Under the pieces are notes generated by a model that searched no databases, was not told the origin of the DNA, and worked only from the letters and a program-made list of their open reading frames with translations. Source: an uncultured Methylococcaceae bacterium (GTDB taxonomy: Bacteria > Pseudomonadota > Gammaproteobacteria > Methylococcales > Methylomonadaceae). Taken from it: DNA of 55,684 nt. Where the stretch lies: the NCBI GenBank assembly GCA_903866825.1, contig CAIPPE010000255.1, positions 1 to 55,684 of the forward strand, given 5' to 3'. Below are positions 10,711 through 21,390 of this stretch, in pieces (positions within the stretch are counted from its first letter, which is position 1; every line of letters starts with the position of its first letter). Both the position numbers and the translations under genes were made by a program.

Positions 10711-10716
10711 AAGAAC

Positions 10717-12240
10717 TTAAACCACAACCACTGGGATCTTGCCGATTTTACCTTGCCAAATCCTAGGGGCTATTTGATGTATGGATACACCTTGTGTATC
10801 AACGGCAACGGTAACAGGCATGTCCTCAACAACAAATTCATGAATCGCTTCCATACCCAAATCAGCAAAGGCCACAACCCGTGATTGTCGAATTGCTTTT
10901 GAGACTAAATAAGCCGCGCCACCCACTGCCATTAAATAGACAGCTTGATGTTTTTTGATTGAATCTATTGCGCTTTGTCCTCGCTCAGATTTACCAATCA
11001 TACCCAGCAAACCTGTTTTGGCGAGCATAGTTTCAGTAAACTTATCCATCCGTGTTGCAGTGGTCGGACCCGCCGGACCCACCACTTCATCACGCACGGG
11101 ATCAACTGGACCCACGTAATAAATAAACTTATCAGTAAAATCAACGTTTTCTGGTAGCGATTCACCCCGCTCAATCATATCAACCAGACGTTTATGTGCG
11201 GCATCACGACCCGTCAATAAGGTGCCGCTCAACAATAAGGTTTCTCCTAATTTCCAGGTAGCCACCTCTTCACGCGTCACGGTATCTAAATTAACTCTAC
11301 GCGCAGCAGCACCTGCTTCCCAAGTAACCTTAGGCCAATCTTCCAAACGGGGTGGGGTAAATTCAACAGGACCTGATCCATCAAGTACAAAATGAGTATG
11401 ACGAGTCGCGGCACAATTAGGAATTATCGCGACCGGTTTATTGGCAGCATGAGTGGGATAATCTTTAACTTTAATATCCAGCACAGTCGTTAACCCACCT
11501 AAGCCTTGGGCTCCAATCCCTAAAGCATTCACTTTATCGTACAGCTCAAGCCTTAACTCTTCCAAAGCATTGTGTGGACCACGGGCGATAAGCTCTTGTA
11601 TATCAATGGATTCCATACATGCCTGCTTAGCCAGTAGCATGGCTTTTTCTGCAGTTCCACCAATGCCAATACCCAAGATACCCGGAGGACACCATCCAGC
11701 ACCCATTGTGGGTACAGTCTTCAACACCCAATCTACAATACTGTCGGAAGGATTGAGCATTACAAACTTTGATTTGGCTTCTGAACCACCACCTTTGGCA
11801 GCGATTTCAACCTCAACCGTATTACCCAACACAACTTCCATGTGCACAACAGCCGGCGTGTTATCTAGGGTATTAATACGTTTCCCGGCGGGATCTTTTA
11901 AGATAGAAGCACGTAAAACATTATCAGGGTTTTTATAGGCTTGCCTTACCCCTTCATTCACCATGTCAATAACACTAAGTTGAGAATCCCATTGCACAGA
12001 CATACCGATCTTTAAAAAGACCGTAACTATCCCGGTATCTTGACAGATCGGTCGATGGCCTTCGGCGCACATTCTCGAATTAATGAGGATTTGTGCCATG
12101 GCATCTTTGGCGGCAGGACTTTGCTCTTTTTGATACGCCGTATTCAAGGCCTGGATAAAATCCAGGGGATGATAATAGGAAATGTATTGCAAGGAATCTG
12201 CAATACTCTGAATAAAATCATCCTGGCGTATCAATGTCAT
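10717..12240 (-). CDS. Fumarate hydratase, class I (4Fe-4S)
   Basis: RPICQDTGIVTVFLKIG, KGGGSEAKSKF, PPGILGIGIGGTAEKAMLLAK, GPTTATRMD. Confidence 0.95.
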   Translation of the reverse strand: MTLIRQDDFIQSIADSLQYISYYHPLDFIQALNTAYQKEQSPAAKDAMAQILINSRMCAEGHRPICQDTGIVTVFLKIGMSVQWDSQLSVIDMVNEGVRQAYKNPDNVLRASILKDPAGKRINTLDNTPAVVHMEVVLGNTVEVEIAAKGGGSEAKSKFVMLNPSDSIVDWVLKTVPTMGAGWCPPGILGIGIGGTAEKAMLLAKQACMESIDIQELIARGPHNALEELRLELYDKVNALGIGAQGLGGLTTVLDIKVKDYPTHAANKPVAIIPNCAATRHTHFVLDGSGPVEFTPPRLEDWPKVTWEAGAAARRVNLDTVTREEVATWKLGETLLLSGTLLTGRDAAHKRLVDMIERGESLPENVDFTDKFIYYVGPVDPVRDEVVGPAGPTTATRMDKFTETMLAKTGLLGMIGKSERGQSAIDSIKKHQAVYLMAVGGAAYLVSKAIRQSRVVAFADLGMEAIHEFVVEDMPVTVAVDTQGVSIHQIAPRIWQGKIGKIPVVVV

Positions 12241-12253
12241 TATTTTACCTTTC

Positions 12254-14860
12254 TTATTCTTCGTCTAACGCTTCAGCATCCAGCTTGCCTTTTTTTCCAT
12301 AGTTAGGCGCAATACTGATTAATAAAGTTAATAATGCCGCAACATAAGGTACTGCTTGAACAGACAATACCGCAATCCATAAGCGACCACTTAAGTTATC
12401 AAAATGATCAATAGAACTAATCGCAGCAATGCTTGCGCTGAGTAACAATAACAAGAATAGCTCTTGTCGAATGGTCACTAAACCTGTGAACAGCGGACCT
12501 TGTTTTTCGTATTTAGGCGTACGCATAAACGGTTTTCCTGAGGTAAACAAGCCCTGTACGGTTCCTCTTGCCACGGTATGTGTCAAGGATAAACCTGTTA
12601 ACGCAGCACCCAATGATTGCCATACTGAACACGGTACACGGGCTTGATATAACCATAAGCCACGTAAAATTTTAAAACTAAACAAGCCGACTGTCGGTAA
12701 TAAAAAGACGTTGGCAGGCAATTCACTATGAATCGGATCAGTTAAGATAATAGCCGTCAAAATCAAACTAGATGTGGTAAATAACAACGCCAAGGCATCA
12801 GAAAACCAGGGAAGCCAACCTGCAATAAAATAGTAACGTTGCGCGGCTGTTAATGGAGATGATTTGGTGGGTAAAAAACTACGCCAGTGACCTTTAATAA
12901 TTTGCATCGCCCCATAAACCCAACGGAAACGTTGCGTCATGTAACCTGACATCGTATCGGGCATTAAACCGCGTCCGAAAGAATCTTTTACATAAACTGA
13001 ATCGTAACCGGCTTCAAATAAACGTAAACCTAACTCACTGTCCTCACAAATACACCATTCAGCCCAATTACCCACTTCAAGTAAAGCTGATTTTCTAATC
13101 ATAGTCATGGTGCCATGTTGAATGATGGCGTTGTATTCATTTCTTTGCACCATACCTATGTTAAAGAAACCAGCATATTCCCAATAACAAAACGATTTGA
13201 ACAAACTTTGATCTCTATCCCGATAATCCTGTGGAGACTGAATAAAGCCTACATTTTCATTATCAAAATAAGGCACCATACAATTCAACCAATCCGGTGA
13301 CAAGACATAATCACTGTCGATAACGGCGATAATTTCCGCATCACTGGCGGTTTGTTCCAAGGCATGGTTAATCGCTCCTGCTTTAAATCCAGGCCAGTTT
13401 TCTAAATGGAAGAATCGGAACATAGGCCCCAAACGTTCGCAATCGTCACGAACAGGTTCCCATACCGCAGGATCTTTAGTGTTGTTATCCATAACCAACA
13501 CCTCCATGTTTGGGTAATCCACTTTAGCTAATGCTTCAAGCGTTTTACGCACCATCATCGGAGGTTCGTTATGAATGGGTAAATGCAGAGAAACCTTTGG
13601 ATATTTAAAGCTTGGACTGGGCTGCAACGGCTGGAAAGTTCTGGCTGTACTTCTATGCCAAACCACCTCTGCAATTTCAAGACTTTCAATCAGCAGTATG
13701 ACTACCGCCATAATCTGCATTAATAACATCAATCCCCAAAACAATATCCCTAATTTGGTTTGATACTGCTGTGCGCCAATTGAGGCCGACCAAAAGATAA
13801 CCGATACCGCTAAATTAGCAATAAGACCTAAAAACAAAACTCCCGGCAACTTTAACGCACTACGGGTAAATAAAAACAAACCCATTAAAACGATACTGAT
13901 ACCCGCAGCACCGGCTGCCCAGTTTTTCCATGTAGGCATGGTAATAACATCACCATCCATTGGATATTTAGGCTGACGGTCCGCATTAAAAATGCCCCAA
14001 TAGGCTCCGGCTGATCCTTCTATCGATTTCTTCCAGGGTTGATCAAATGCTTCAACAATATAATAGGTCACCTTCTCAGCATCTGCTCTATTCAAGAACT
14101 CTCTCAAGAATCGCGCTTGATTAGGAATAGAGGCTTCTGCATGCTTAAACGGTTGACCATCTGAAGGCCAACCCACTTCTGTAATGATGATAGGTTTATT
14201 GGGATAAGCCGCCGCCACTTCGTGATAACGATCAAACACGTAATCCACAGCGTCATCTGCTGAAATACCTTCCCAATAGGGCAAAATATGTACCGCTATA
14301 AAATCCACTTCATCAACAAGATCAGGATTCTTTAACCACACATCCCATGTTTCAGACGTGCTCACTGGCCGCCAGCTGTTTTTCTTAACTTCCCGGATAT
14401 AATCAATTAAGGCCGTTTTGGGAATATCAGCACGTAACAAAACTTCGTTGCCAACCATCAAACGAATAATTCTGGGGTTGTTCTGGCGTCCAGCTTCAAT
14501 TAATGTCTCGACTTCTTGACGATTCTTTTCCAGATCACCATCTATCCAAGCCCCTAAGGTCGTGTTCAGGTTGTATTTTGCCGCGAGTTCAGGAATTTTA
14601 TGCTGCCCTTTTAGCATGCTATAAGTTCTTACGGCATGGACTTTGTTGGCCAGCAAAGCCAAATCATGATCCATATCCTCTTCACTAGGATAAGTGTCAC
14701 CATTTTGTGCATCCTGCTTACGGTGAGGATCATAGGTAACACCCATGGTTGTCTTAGTCCAGGGTTGCAATTGCAAAGGGTTATTGATATAGCTCCAAAT
14801 ACTAAAATTAACAACAACAAGTAATGCAACAACAAATAGAATGGCTAACTTTCTTTTCAT
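12254..14860 (-). CDS. GH17-like plus family 2 glycosyltransferase fusion (beta-glucan synthase-like membrane protein)
   Basis: N-terminal GH17-like region (MGVTYDPHRKQDAQNG..., IIITEVGWPSDG), TM segments, then GT2 domain (VSLHLPIHNEPPMMVRKTLEAL, IAVIDSDYVLSPDWL, MTQRFRWVYGAMQIIKGHW). Confidence 0.85.
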   Translation of the reverse strand: MKRKLAILFVVALLVVVNFSIWSYINNPLQLQPWTKTTMGVTYDPHRKQDAQNGDTYPSEEDMDHDLALLANKVHAVRTYSMLKGQHKIPELAAKYNLNTTLGAWIDGDLEKNRQEVETLIEAGRQNNPRIIRLMVGNEVLLRADIPKTALIDYIREVKKNSWRPVSTSETWDVWLKNPDLVDEVDFIAVHILPYWEGISADDAVDYVFDRYHEVAAAYPNKPIIITEVGWPSDGQPFKHAEASIPNQARFLREFLNRADAEKVTYYIVEAFDQPWKKSIEGSAGAYWGIFNADRQPKYPMDGDVITMPTWKNWAAGAAGISIVLMGLFLFTRSALKLPGVLFLGLIANLAVSVIFWSASIGAQQYQTKLGILFWGLMLLMQIMAVVILLIESLEIAEVVWHRSTARTFQPLQPSPSFKYPKVSLHLPIHNEPPMMVRKTLEALAKVDYPNMEVLVMDNNTKDPAVWEPVRDDCERLGPMFRFFHLENWPGFKAGAINHALEQTASDAEIIAVIDSDYVLSPDWLNCMVPYFDNENVGFIQSPQDYRDRDQSLFKSFCYWEYAGFFNIGMVQRNEYNAIIQHGTMTMIRKSALLEVGNWAEWCICEDSELGLRLFEAGYDSVYVKDSFGRGLMPDTMSGYMTQRFRWVYGAMQIIKGHWRSFLPTKSSPLTAAQRYYFIAGWLPWFSDALALLFTTSSLILTAIILTDPIHSELPANVFLLPTVGLFSFKILRGLWLYQARVPCSVWQSLGAALTGLSLTHTVARGTVQGLFTSGKPFMRTPKYEKQGPLFTGLVTIRQELFLLLLLSASIAAISSIDHFDNLSGRLWIAVLSVQAVPYVAALLTLLISIAPNYGKKGKLDAEALDEE

Positions 14861-15065
14861 CTGTGTATTGAAAAATATCGCCTAAAGCGGAAAATGTGAA
14901 TATAAATGACTAAATATATTATCTTACACGGGTACAACACTAACTAAAAATTATTTCGTTAGCTTAATCTTATGATTAATATATTTGTACCTTAGTTCTA
15001 AAAGAAAATGACTCTAACTTAATTAAAGCCAATCTTAATCAAAATCGACAAACTTTTTTAAAACA

Positions 15066-16319
15066 TTATTTTTTGGATGGCAAAAACTTAACTAGCTTAA
15101 GCGCATTTTCATCCCTCTTTATTATTTCCAGATGAAGCCCGAATAATTTAACACTAGTGCCTACATCAGGAATCGTTTCCATAAACTCAACAATGAGTCC
15201 ATTCAAAGTCTTTGGTCCCTCTATTGGCAAAGACCATTGCATAACCCTGTTAAGCTCTCTCACGGTAATACCTGCATCAATCAAATAACTACCATCACTT
15301 TGTTTTCTGGCTGCCGCTTCATCAGTAATAAGCTCACCGACTATTTCGTGAATCAAGTCGTCCAGTGTAACCAACCCCTGGACATCTCCATATTCATCAA
15401 CGACCAAACCAATATCAATTTTTTCAGTTTTAAACCTCAGCATTTGAGCATGCACTGGCGTATTTTCCGGGATAAACGCCGGCTTATTCAGCAAGTTTAT
15501 AATAGCCTGTTTATCAAAATCATCCTGACCGACTAACAATAATACTTTTCGCAAGTGTAAAAAACCAACCACCCGGTCGATGCTTTTCTTATAAACTGCC
15601 AATTGGGTATGAGGACTATTTCTGATGTGCCCAACTATATCTTCAATGGGAGCCTCAAGATCTATACCTACAATTTCATTACGGGGTGTCATGATATCTT
15701 CTACTGTTGCTGTCTCAAAATCTAAAATGCCCAGCAACATTTTTTGATACCGAATAGGCATCAAACCTTCAGCTTCGGAAATAATATTTTTTAAGGCTTC
15801 CTTATTAAGTGAATCATGACGACTGTTTTTTACATCTATACCCATAATTCGTAATAAAGTATTCACGAACAAATTTACTAAACAGATAACAGGATAAAAT
15901 AAATTTAATAGAGGGGTATACAGCCAAGCAGCTGAAAAAGCGAGCCATTCTGGCTTTGCGCCAGCAAGAGTTTTAGGTGTTATCTCTGAGAATATCAGCA
16001 TCACTAAAGTCAAAACGCCTATTGCTATCGCAATCAAAACTTCGTCATCTACATACAGTTTTAAAGTAATAATCGTTGCTATTGAAGACGCCAGGTTTCT
16101 AAGAAAATTATTTCCCAATAAGATAAAACTTAATAAACGTTCAGGTTTTTGCAATAAATTATGGACTTTTATAGCTCCTGAATGCTTAAGCTTTACCAAA
16201 TGTTTTAATCGATAGCGATTAATAGACATTAAGGAAGTTTCTGATCCAGAAAAAAAAGCTGACAACAAAAGTATAAAAGCAAGTATGCCGAATAACATAC
16301 TTAAGGGAATATCATTCAA
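15066..16319 (-). CDS. HlyC/CorC family (DUF21/CNNM plus CBS) membrane protein
   Basis: AFFSGSETSLMSINRYRLKHLVK, VEDIMTPRNEIVGIDLEAPIEDIV (CBS), DEYGDVQGLVTLDDLIHEIVGEL. Confidence 0.93.
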   Translation of the reverse strand: MNDIPLSMLFGILAFILLLSAFFSGSETSLMSINRYRLKHLVKLKHSGAIKVHNLLQKPERLLSFILLGNNFLRNLASSIATIITLKLYVDDEVLIAIAIGVLTLVMLIFSEITPKTLAGAKPEWLAFSAAWLYTPLLNLFYPVICLVNLFVNTLLRIMGIDVKNSRHDSLNKEALKNIISEAEGLMPIRYQKMLLGILDFETATVEDIMTPRNEIVGIDLEAPIEDIVGHIRNSPHTQLAVYKKSIDRVVGFLHLRKVLLLVGQDDFDKQAIINLLNKPAFIPENTPVHAQMLRFKTEKIDIGLVVDEYGDVQGLVTLDDLIHEIVGELITDEAAARKQSDGSYLIDAGITVRELNRVMQWSLPIEGPKTLNGLIVEFMETIPDVGTSVKLFGLHLEIIKRDENALKLVKFLPSKK

Positions 16320-16457
16320 AGAAAAGTTACTCTACAGTTATGAAAACTGCACTAGTGTCTATGATGGGAGTTTTTTGTCAAGCTTGAATTATAAATTTTC
16401 ATCAATCCAATATTTAAACGAATAATATTTGAAGACTGTATTAACTAGCCTTTTAAA

Positions 16458-16505
16458 ATTAGGAGAATTTTAGCTGAAGCTTTTAAAGCTAAAATCGCTC
16501 CTAAT
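16458..16505 (-). terminator. Hairpin downstream of proS, candidate terminator
   Basis: ATTAGGAGaATTTTAGCT...AGCTAAAATcgCTCCTAAT inverted repeat just 3' of the minus-strand proS stop. Confidence 0.5.
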
Positions 16506-16522
16506 CTAATTTAAATATTAAA

Positions 16523-18235
16523 CTAAACCAACTTTTCTTTCAAAAAAGCAATGATTTCTGAAATCGGGATTTCTTCATTTGCATCGGCTGTTCTGCCCTT
16601 ATATTCGACAGTACCTGTATCTAAACCACGATCACCCACGATAACACAATGAGGGATTCCTATTAGCTCCATATCTGAAAACATAAAGCCCGCACGTACT
16701 TTTCTATCATCAAATAAGACATCAATGCCTGCGGCTAATAAATCCTGATACAACTGCTCAGAAGCAACCTTTAAACGCTCAGACTTGTGCATATTCATAG
16801 GACACAGCGCCACTTGAAAAGGAGCCAAATTAGCTGACCAGATAATCCCTTTATCATCATGATTTTGTTCAATGGCTGCCGCCACCACACGAGAAATACC
16901 AATGCCATAACAGCCCATCAGCATGATTTGATTTTTTCCGCCCTCATTAATAACACCGGCTTTCATAGCTCCGCTGTATTTAGTCCCTAATTGAAATATA
17001 TGACCGACCTCAATACCCCGCGCCAAAGTAATTTCACCTTGACCATCAGGACTAGCATCACCTTCTACAACGGTACGAAGATCAGCAATCAGTTCAGGAA
17101 CCGCTAAATCACGCTCCCAATTAACCCCTTGAAAATGCTTACCATCCTGATTAGCTCCGCAAACAAAATCAGACATTACTATCACGCTACGATCTGCAAT
17201 AACCGGAATAGTTAAGCCTATCGGTCCAATTGAGCCGGGTTTACACTGACAGGCCACTTGAATCTCTACTTCAGTTGCAAACTCTAAAGGGGCCGCAACA
17301 CCTTCAATTTTTTCCGCCTTGATCTTATTAAGTTCATGATCACCACGTAACAATAAGCCGACCAGACTACCTTCTTCCTTACCTTTTACAATCAGGGTTT
17401 TAAGACATTGTGTCGCAGAAATAGAGAAAAACTGACTCACCTCTTCAATGCTATGTTGATCAGGCGTATCAATCAATTGTTTGTCTGCTGTAGGCGCTGC
17501 TCGGGTTCCTGCGGGTGCAACCGCCTCCGCTTTTTCAACATTTGCGGCATATTCACTCACCGTAGAAAAAGCAATCGCGTCTTCACCTGAATCCGCTAAT
17601 ACATGAAACTCGTGAGACACCGCGCCACCAATAGATCCTGAATCAGCTATAACAGCACGAAACTTTAACCCTAAGTGATTAAAAATATTACTATACGCTT
17701 GATACATCACCTCGTAAGTTTCCTGCAAAGAAGCCTGATCCAAGTGGAATGAATAAGCATCTTTCATGATAAATTCTCGCGACCGCATCACCCCAAAACG
17801 CGGACGAATCTCGTCACGAAATTTTGTTTGGATCTGGTAAAAGGTGATAGGGAGTTGCTTATAGCTTTTTAGCTCATTACGCGCTAAATCAGTAATAATT
17901 TCTTCATGTGTAGGACCCAGACAAAAATCCCGATCATGACGATCCTTTAAGCGCGCTAACTCAGGACCATATTTTTCCCATCGTCCTGTTTCCTGCCACA
18001 ATTCGGCTGGTTGTAGCGCTGGCATCAAAACTTCTAAAGCACCCGCCTTTTCCATTTCTTCCCGGGTAATCTTTTCGACTTTGCGTAACACCCGCAATCC
18101 CAACGGTAACCAACTGTATAGACCAGCCGCCAATTTACGAATAAGACCCGCACGTATCATTAATTGATGGCTTGCAATTTCAGCATCAGCTGGTGTTTCT
18201 TTAACGGTATTAAGGGGAAATTGTGTTGTACGCAT
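16523..18235 (-). CDS. proS: Prolyl-tRNA synthetase (bacterial type with INS domain)
   Basis: [54 protein letters not shown]; class II aaRS motifs. Confidence 0.98.
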   Translation of the reverse strand: MRTTQFPLNTVKETPADAEIASHQLMIRAGLIRKLAAGLYSWLPLGLRVLRKVEKITREEMEKAGALEVLMPALQPAELWQETGRWEKYGPELARLKDRHDRDFCLGPTHEEIITDLARNELKSYKQLPITFYQIQTKFRDEIRPRFGVMRSREFIMKDAYSFHLDQASLQETYEVMYQAYSNIFNHLGLKFRAVIADSGSIGGAVSHEFHVLADSGEDAIAFSTVSEYAANVEKAEAVAPAGTRAAPTADKQLIDTPDQHSIEEVSQFFSISATQCLKTLIVKGKEEGSLVGLLLRGDHELNKIKAEKIEGVAAPLEFATEVEIQVACQCKPGSIGPIGLTIPVIADRSVIVMSDFVCGANQDGKHFQGVNWERDLAVPELIADLRTVVEGDASPDGQGEITLARGIEVGHIFQLGTKYSGAMKAGVINEGGKNQIMLMGCYGIGISRVVAAAIEQNHDDKGIIWSANLAPFQVALCPMNMHKSERLKVASEQLYQDLLAAGIDVLFDDRKVRAGFMFSDMELIGIPHCVIVGDRGLDTGTVEYKGRTADANEEIPISEIIAFLKEKLV

Positions 18236-18696
18236 GATATATAAAAGGATAAATAGATAAAGCTGCTATTTTACAGCTTTTTTACCCGTTCCCAAATCCT
18301 AGCAAAGGATTAGGAACTTAAATTTGGTAGAAATAACCTTAGTATATTTCTAAGTAAATAAACTATTCATAGAATCATCATAATAAAGGACTAATGAAGC
18401 CCATAAAGACTCATTACTAAACAGTAAATATTAAAATGGTACTGAAAGACTAGGACTTTTTTGTCATTTTTATCTCTATTTAATTATCACTAATTATAAC
18501 CACTTGCTAAAACGGGTGTATTGCACGCTTTCATTTGTATATACTATGCACGTTACCAAGGCATTAAGGTCGTCTTGATACTCGAAACTTCTCAGGTGGC
18601 CTTACAAAATCAGTCAAAAAGCGCCCCAAAGACTGCATTAATTCAATAGTTAAGATATTTTTAAGCCATGCATAACCCGTTTTAATAGGATCACAC

Positions 18697-21375
18697 ATGA
18701 ACAATAGCCTAATTTCAGAGATTACCGGACAAAATGACATTGATCCTACAGAAACTAAAGAGTGGATTGAAGCGCTACAATCAGTATTAGACCAAGATGG
18801 AAGTGAACGCGCGCACTTTCTGATTGAACAATTAGTTGCTGCAACTCGGCAGTCTGGTTTCGATATACCCTTTAGTGCTAACACAGCTTACTTGAATACT
18901 ATCCCCGTTTCTCGACAAGCCCAATTTCCTGGCGACGCAACCATAGAGCAGCGAATTCGCTCTTATGTGCGCTGGAACGCCATGATGATGGTATTAAGAG
19001 CAAATAAACATACCAATGTGGGTGGACATATTGCCAGCTTTGCATCTGCAGCAACTCTTTATGATGTCGGTTATAACCATTTTTGGCATGCGCCCTCAGA
19101 AAATCATGATGGTGACTTAATTTTTACACAAGGCCACTTAACACCTGGCGATTATGCTCGAGCCTTTTTACTGGGAAGACTCACCCAAGAACAAATGGAT
19201 AGTTTCCGCCAGGAAGTCGATGGTAACGGCTTACCGTCTTATCCACACCCTTGGTTAATGCAGGATTTTTGGCAATTCCCTACCGTGTCTATGGGCCTTG
19301 GTCCTATCATGGCTATTTATCAAGCACGCTTTATGCGTTACTTACAAGATCGTGGCTTTACTGATACTTCAAATCGTAAAGTATGGAGCTTCTTAGGTGA
19401 CGGCGAGACCGATGAACCTGAATCATTAGGTGCGATTGGCATGGCCGGTCGTGAGAAACTGGACAACCTGATTTTTGTTATCAACTGTAACCTGCAACGC
19501 TTAGATGGGCCAGTTCGAGGTAACGCTAAAATTATTCAAGAACTAGAAAGTGAGTTCCGTGGAGCGGGTTGGAATGTTATTAAACTGGTTTGGGGGCAAC
19601 GTTGGGATGCCTTATTGGCTCGAGATAATAAAGGACTTCTTGTTGCTCGTATGATGGCTTGTGTGGACGGTGATTACCAAACATTCAAAGCTAAAGATGG
19701 GGCTTATGTTCGTGAACACTTCTTTAATACACCTGAGCTTAAAGCCATGGTTGCAGATTGGTCGGACCGCGATATTTGGGAGCTCAACAGGGGGGGGCAT
19801 GATCCTGCCAAAACATACGCCGCTTTCCATGAGGCAGTAAACCATAAAGGTCAGCCAACCGTTATCTTAGCCAAAACCATTAAAGGTTATGGCATGGGTT
19901 CCTCTGGTGAAGCTCAAAACATTTCTCATCAACAAAAGAAAATGAGTGAAATTTCACTCACCCACTTCCGTGATCGCTATGAATTACCCGTCACTGATGA
20001 AGAAATTCAAAAACTGCCTTATCTAACCTTCCCTGAAGGTTCAAAAGAACTGGCTTATATGCAACAACGACGCGCTGAACTGGGTGGACACCTGCCCTCC
20101 AGACGTGCTAAGTCTTATGCGTTGGATGTACCTGTTTTGAGTGACTTTAAAGCTTTGCTAGAAGCCAGCGGTGAAGGCCGTGAAATATCAACCACGATGG
20201 CTTTTGTACGCTTACTTAACATCTTGGTTAAAGATAAAAACATTGGTAAACGTATCGTCCCGATTGTTCCTGATGAATCAAGAACCTTTGGTATGGAAGG
20301 CATGTTTAGACAGTTGGGTATTTGGTCACAAGTCGGTCAATTGTATACCCCTCAAGATGCTGACCAACTTATGTTCTATAAAGAAGATAAACATGGGCAG
20401 GTGTTACAAGAAGGGATTAATGAAGCCGGTGGTCTTTGTGACTGGATTGCGGCAGGTACCGCCTATTCAACGCATAACGTACCCATGATTCCGTTCTTCA
20501 TTTATTACTCTATGTTTGGTTTCCAACGCGTAGGTGATTTAATTTGGGCAGCAGCGGATCAAAGAACTCGCGGTTTCTTAATGGGCGGTACTGCGGGTAG
20601 AACCACATTAAACGGTGAGGGCTTACAACACGAAGATGGTCATAGCCATTTAATGTCAGCCACCGTGCCTAACTGTATCTCTTATGATCCCACTTATGCT
20701 TATGAATTGGCCGTGATCATTCAAGATGGCTTACGTCGCATGTATGTTGAGCAGGAAGACGTGTTCTATTACATTACCGTAATGAATGAGAACTACAGTC
20801 ATCCCGCTATGCCAAAAGGTATTGAGCTCGACATCTTAAAAGGCATGTATAAATTCCACCAGGGTGAAGAAAGTAAAGCGCCACGCGTACAATTATTAGG
20901 CTCAGGCACTATCTTCCGTGAAGTTGAATTTGCGGCTGAATTACTTAAAAATGACTGGGGTGTTGAAGCCGATTTATGGAGTTGCCCAAGCTTTACAGAA
21001 TTAGCTCGTGATGGTCAAGCCTGTGAACGTTGGAACCGTTTACATCCGACCGAACCTGCTAAACAATCACACGTAGCCAGCTGTCTAGATAATGCGGTAG
21101 GCCCTGTTATTGCCTCAACTGACTATACGCGTGCTTTTGCTGAACAGATTCGTGCTTATGTAAAAGCACCTTATACTGTGTTAGGTACCGATGGTTTTGG
21201 TCGCTCAGATACCCGTGAGAACTTAAGACGTTTCTTTGAGGTTGACCGTTACCATGTCACCATTGCGGCTCTGAAGAGTTTGGCTGATCTAGGTCAATTT
21301 GATGCAAATAAGGTTGAAGTCGCCATTGCCAAATATGGCATTGCGACAGAAATTAAAGCACCTTGGCTAATTTAA
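18697..21375 (+). CDS. aceE: Pyruvate dehydrogenase E1 component (homodimeric type)
   Basis: 892 aa; NVGGHIASFASAATLYDVGYNHFWHA, FLGDGETDEPESLGAIGMAGREKLDNLIFVINCNLQRLDGPVRGNAKI. Confidence 0.98.
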   Translation: MNNSLISEITGQNDIDPTETKEWIEALQSVLDQDGSERAHFLIEQLVAATRQSGFDIPFSANTAYLNTIPVSRQAQFPGDATIEQRIRSYVRWNAMMMVLRANKHTNVGGHIASFASAATLYDVGYNHFWHAPSENHDGDLIFTQGHLTPGDYARAFLLGRLTQEQMDSFRQEVDGNGLPSYPHPWLMQDFWQFPTVSMGLGPIMAIYQARFMRYLQDRGFTDTSNRKVWSFLGDGETDEPESLGAIGMAGREKLDNLIFVINCNLQRLDGPVRGNAKIIQELESEFRGAGWNVIKLVWGQRWDALLARDNKGLLVARMMACVDGDYQTFKAKDGAYVREHFFNTPELKAMVADWSDRDIWELNRGGHDPAKTYAAFHEAVNHKGQPTVILAKTIKGYGMGSSGEAQNISHQQKKMSEISLTHFRDRYELPVTDEEIQKLPYLTFPEGSKELAYMQQRRAELGGHLPSRRAKSYALDVPVLSDFKALLEASGEGREISTTMAFVRLLNILVKDKNIGKRIVPIVPDESRTFGMEGMFRQLGIWSQVGQLYTPQDADQLMFYKEDKHGQVLQEGINEAGGLCDWIAAGTAYSTHNVPMIPFFIYYSMFGFQRVGDLIWAAADQRTRGFLMGGTAGRTTLNGEGLQHEDGHSHLMSATVPNCISYDPTYAYELAVIIQDGLRRMYVEQEDVFYYITVMNENYSHPAMPKGIELDILKGMYKFHQGEESKAPRVQLLGSGTIFREVEFAAELLKNDWGVEADLWSCPSFTELARDGQACERWNRLHPTEPAKQSHVASCLDNAVGPVIASTDYTRAFAEQIRAYVKAPYTVLGTDGFGRSDTRENLRRFFEVDRYHVTIAALKSLADLGQFDANKVEVAIAKYGIATEIKAPWLI

Positions 21376-21390
21376 CGTAAGGATAGTGAA

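Noticed and set aside
13115-13300. Small antisense ORFs throughout (e.g. 13115-13300, 14636-14824, 48542-48847)
   Set aside because: They lie opposite strongly supported coding sequences and lack recognisable motifs.
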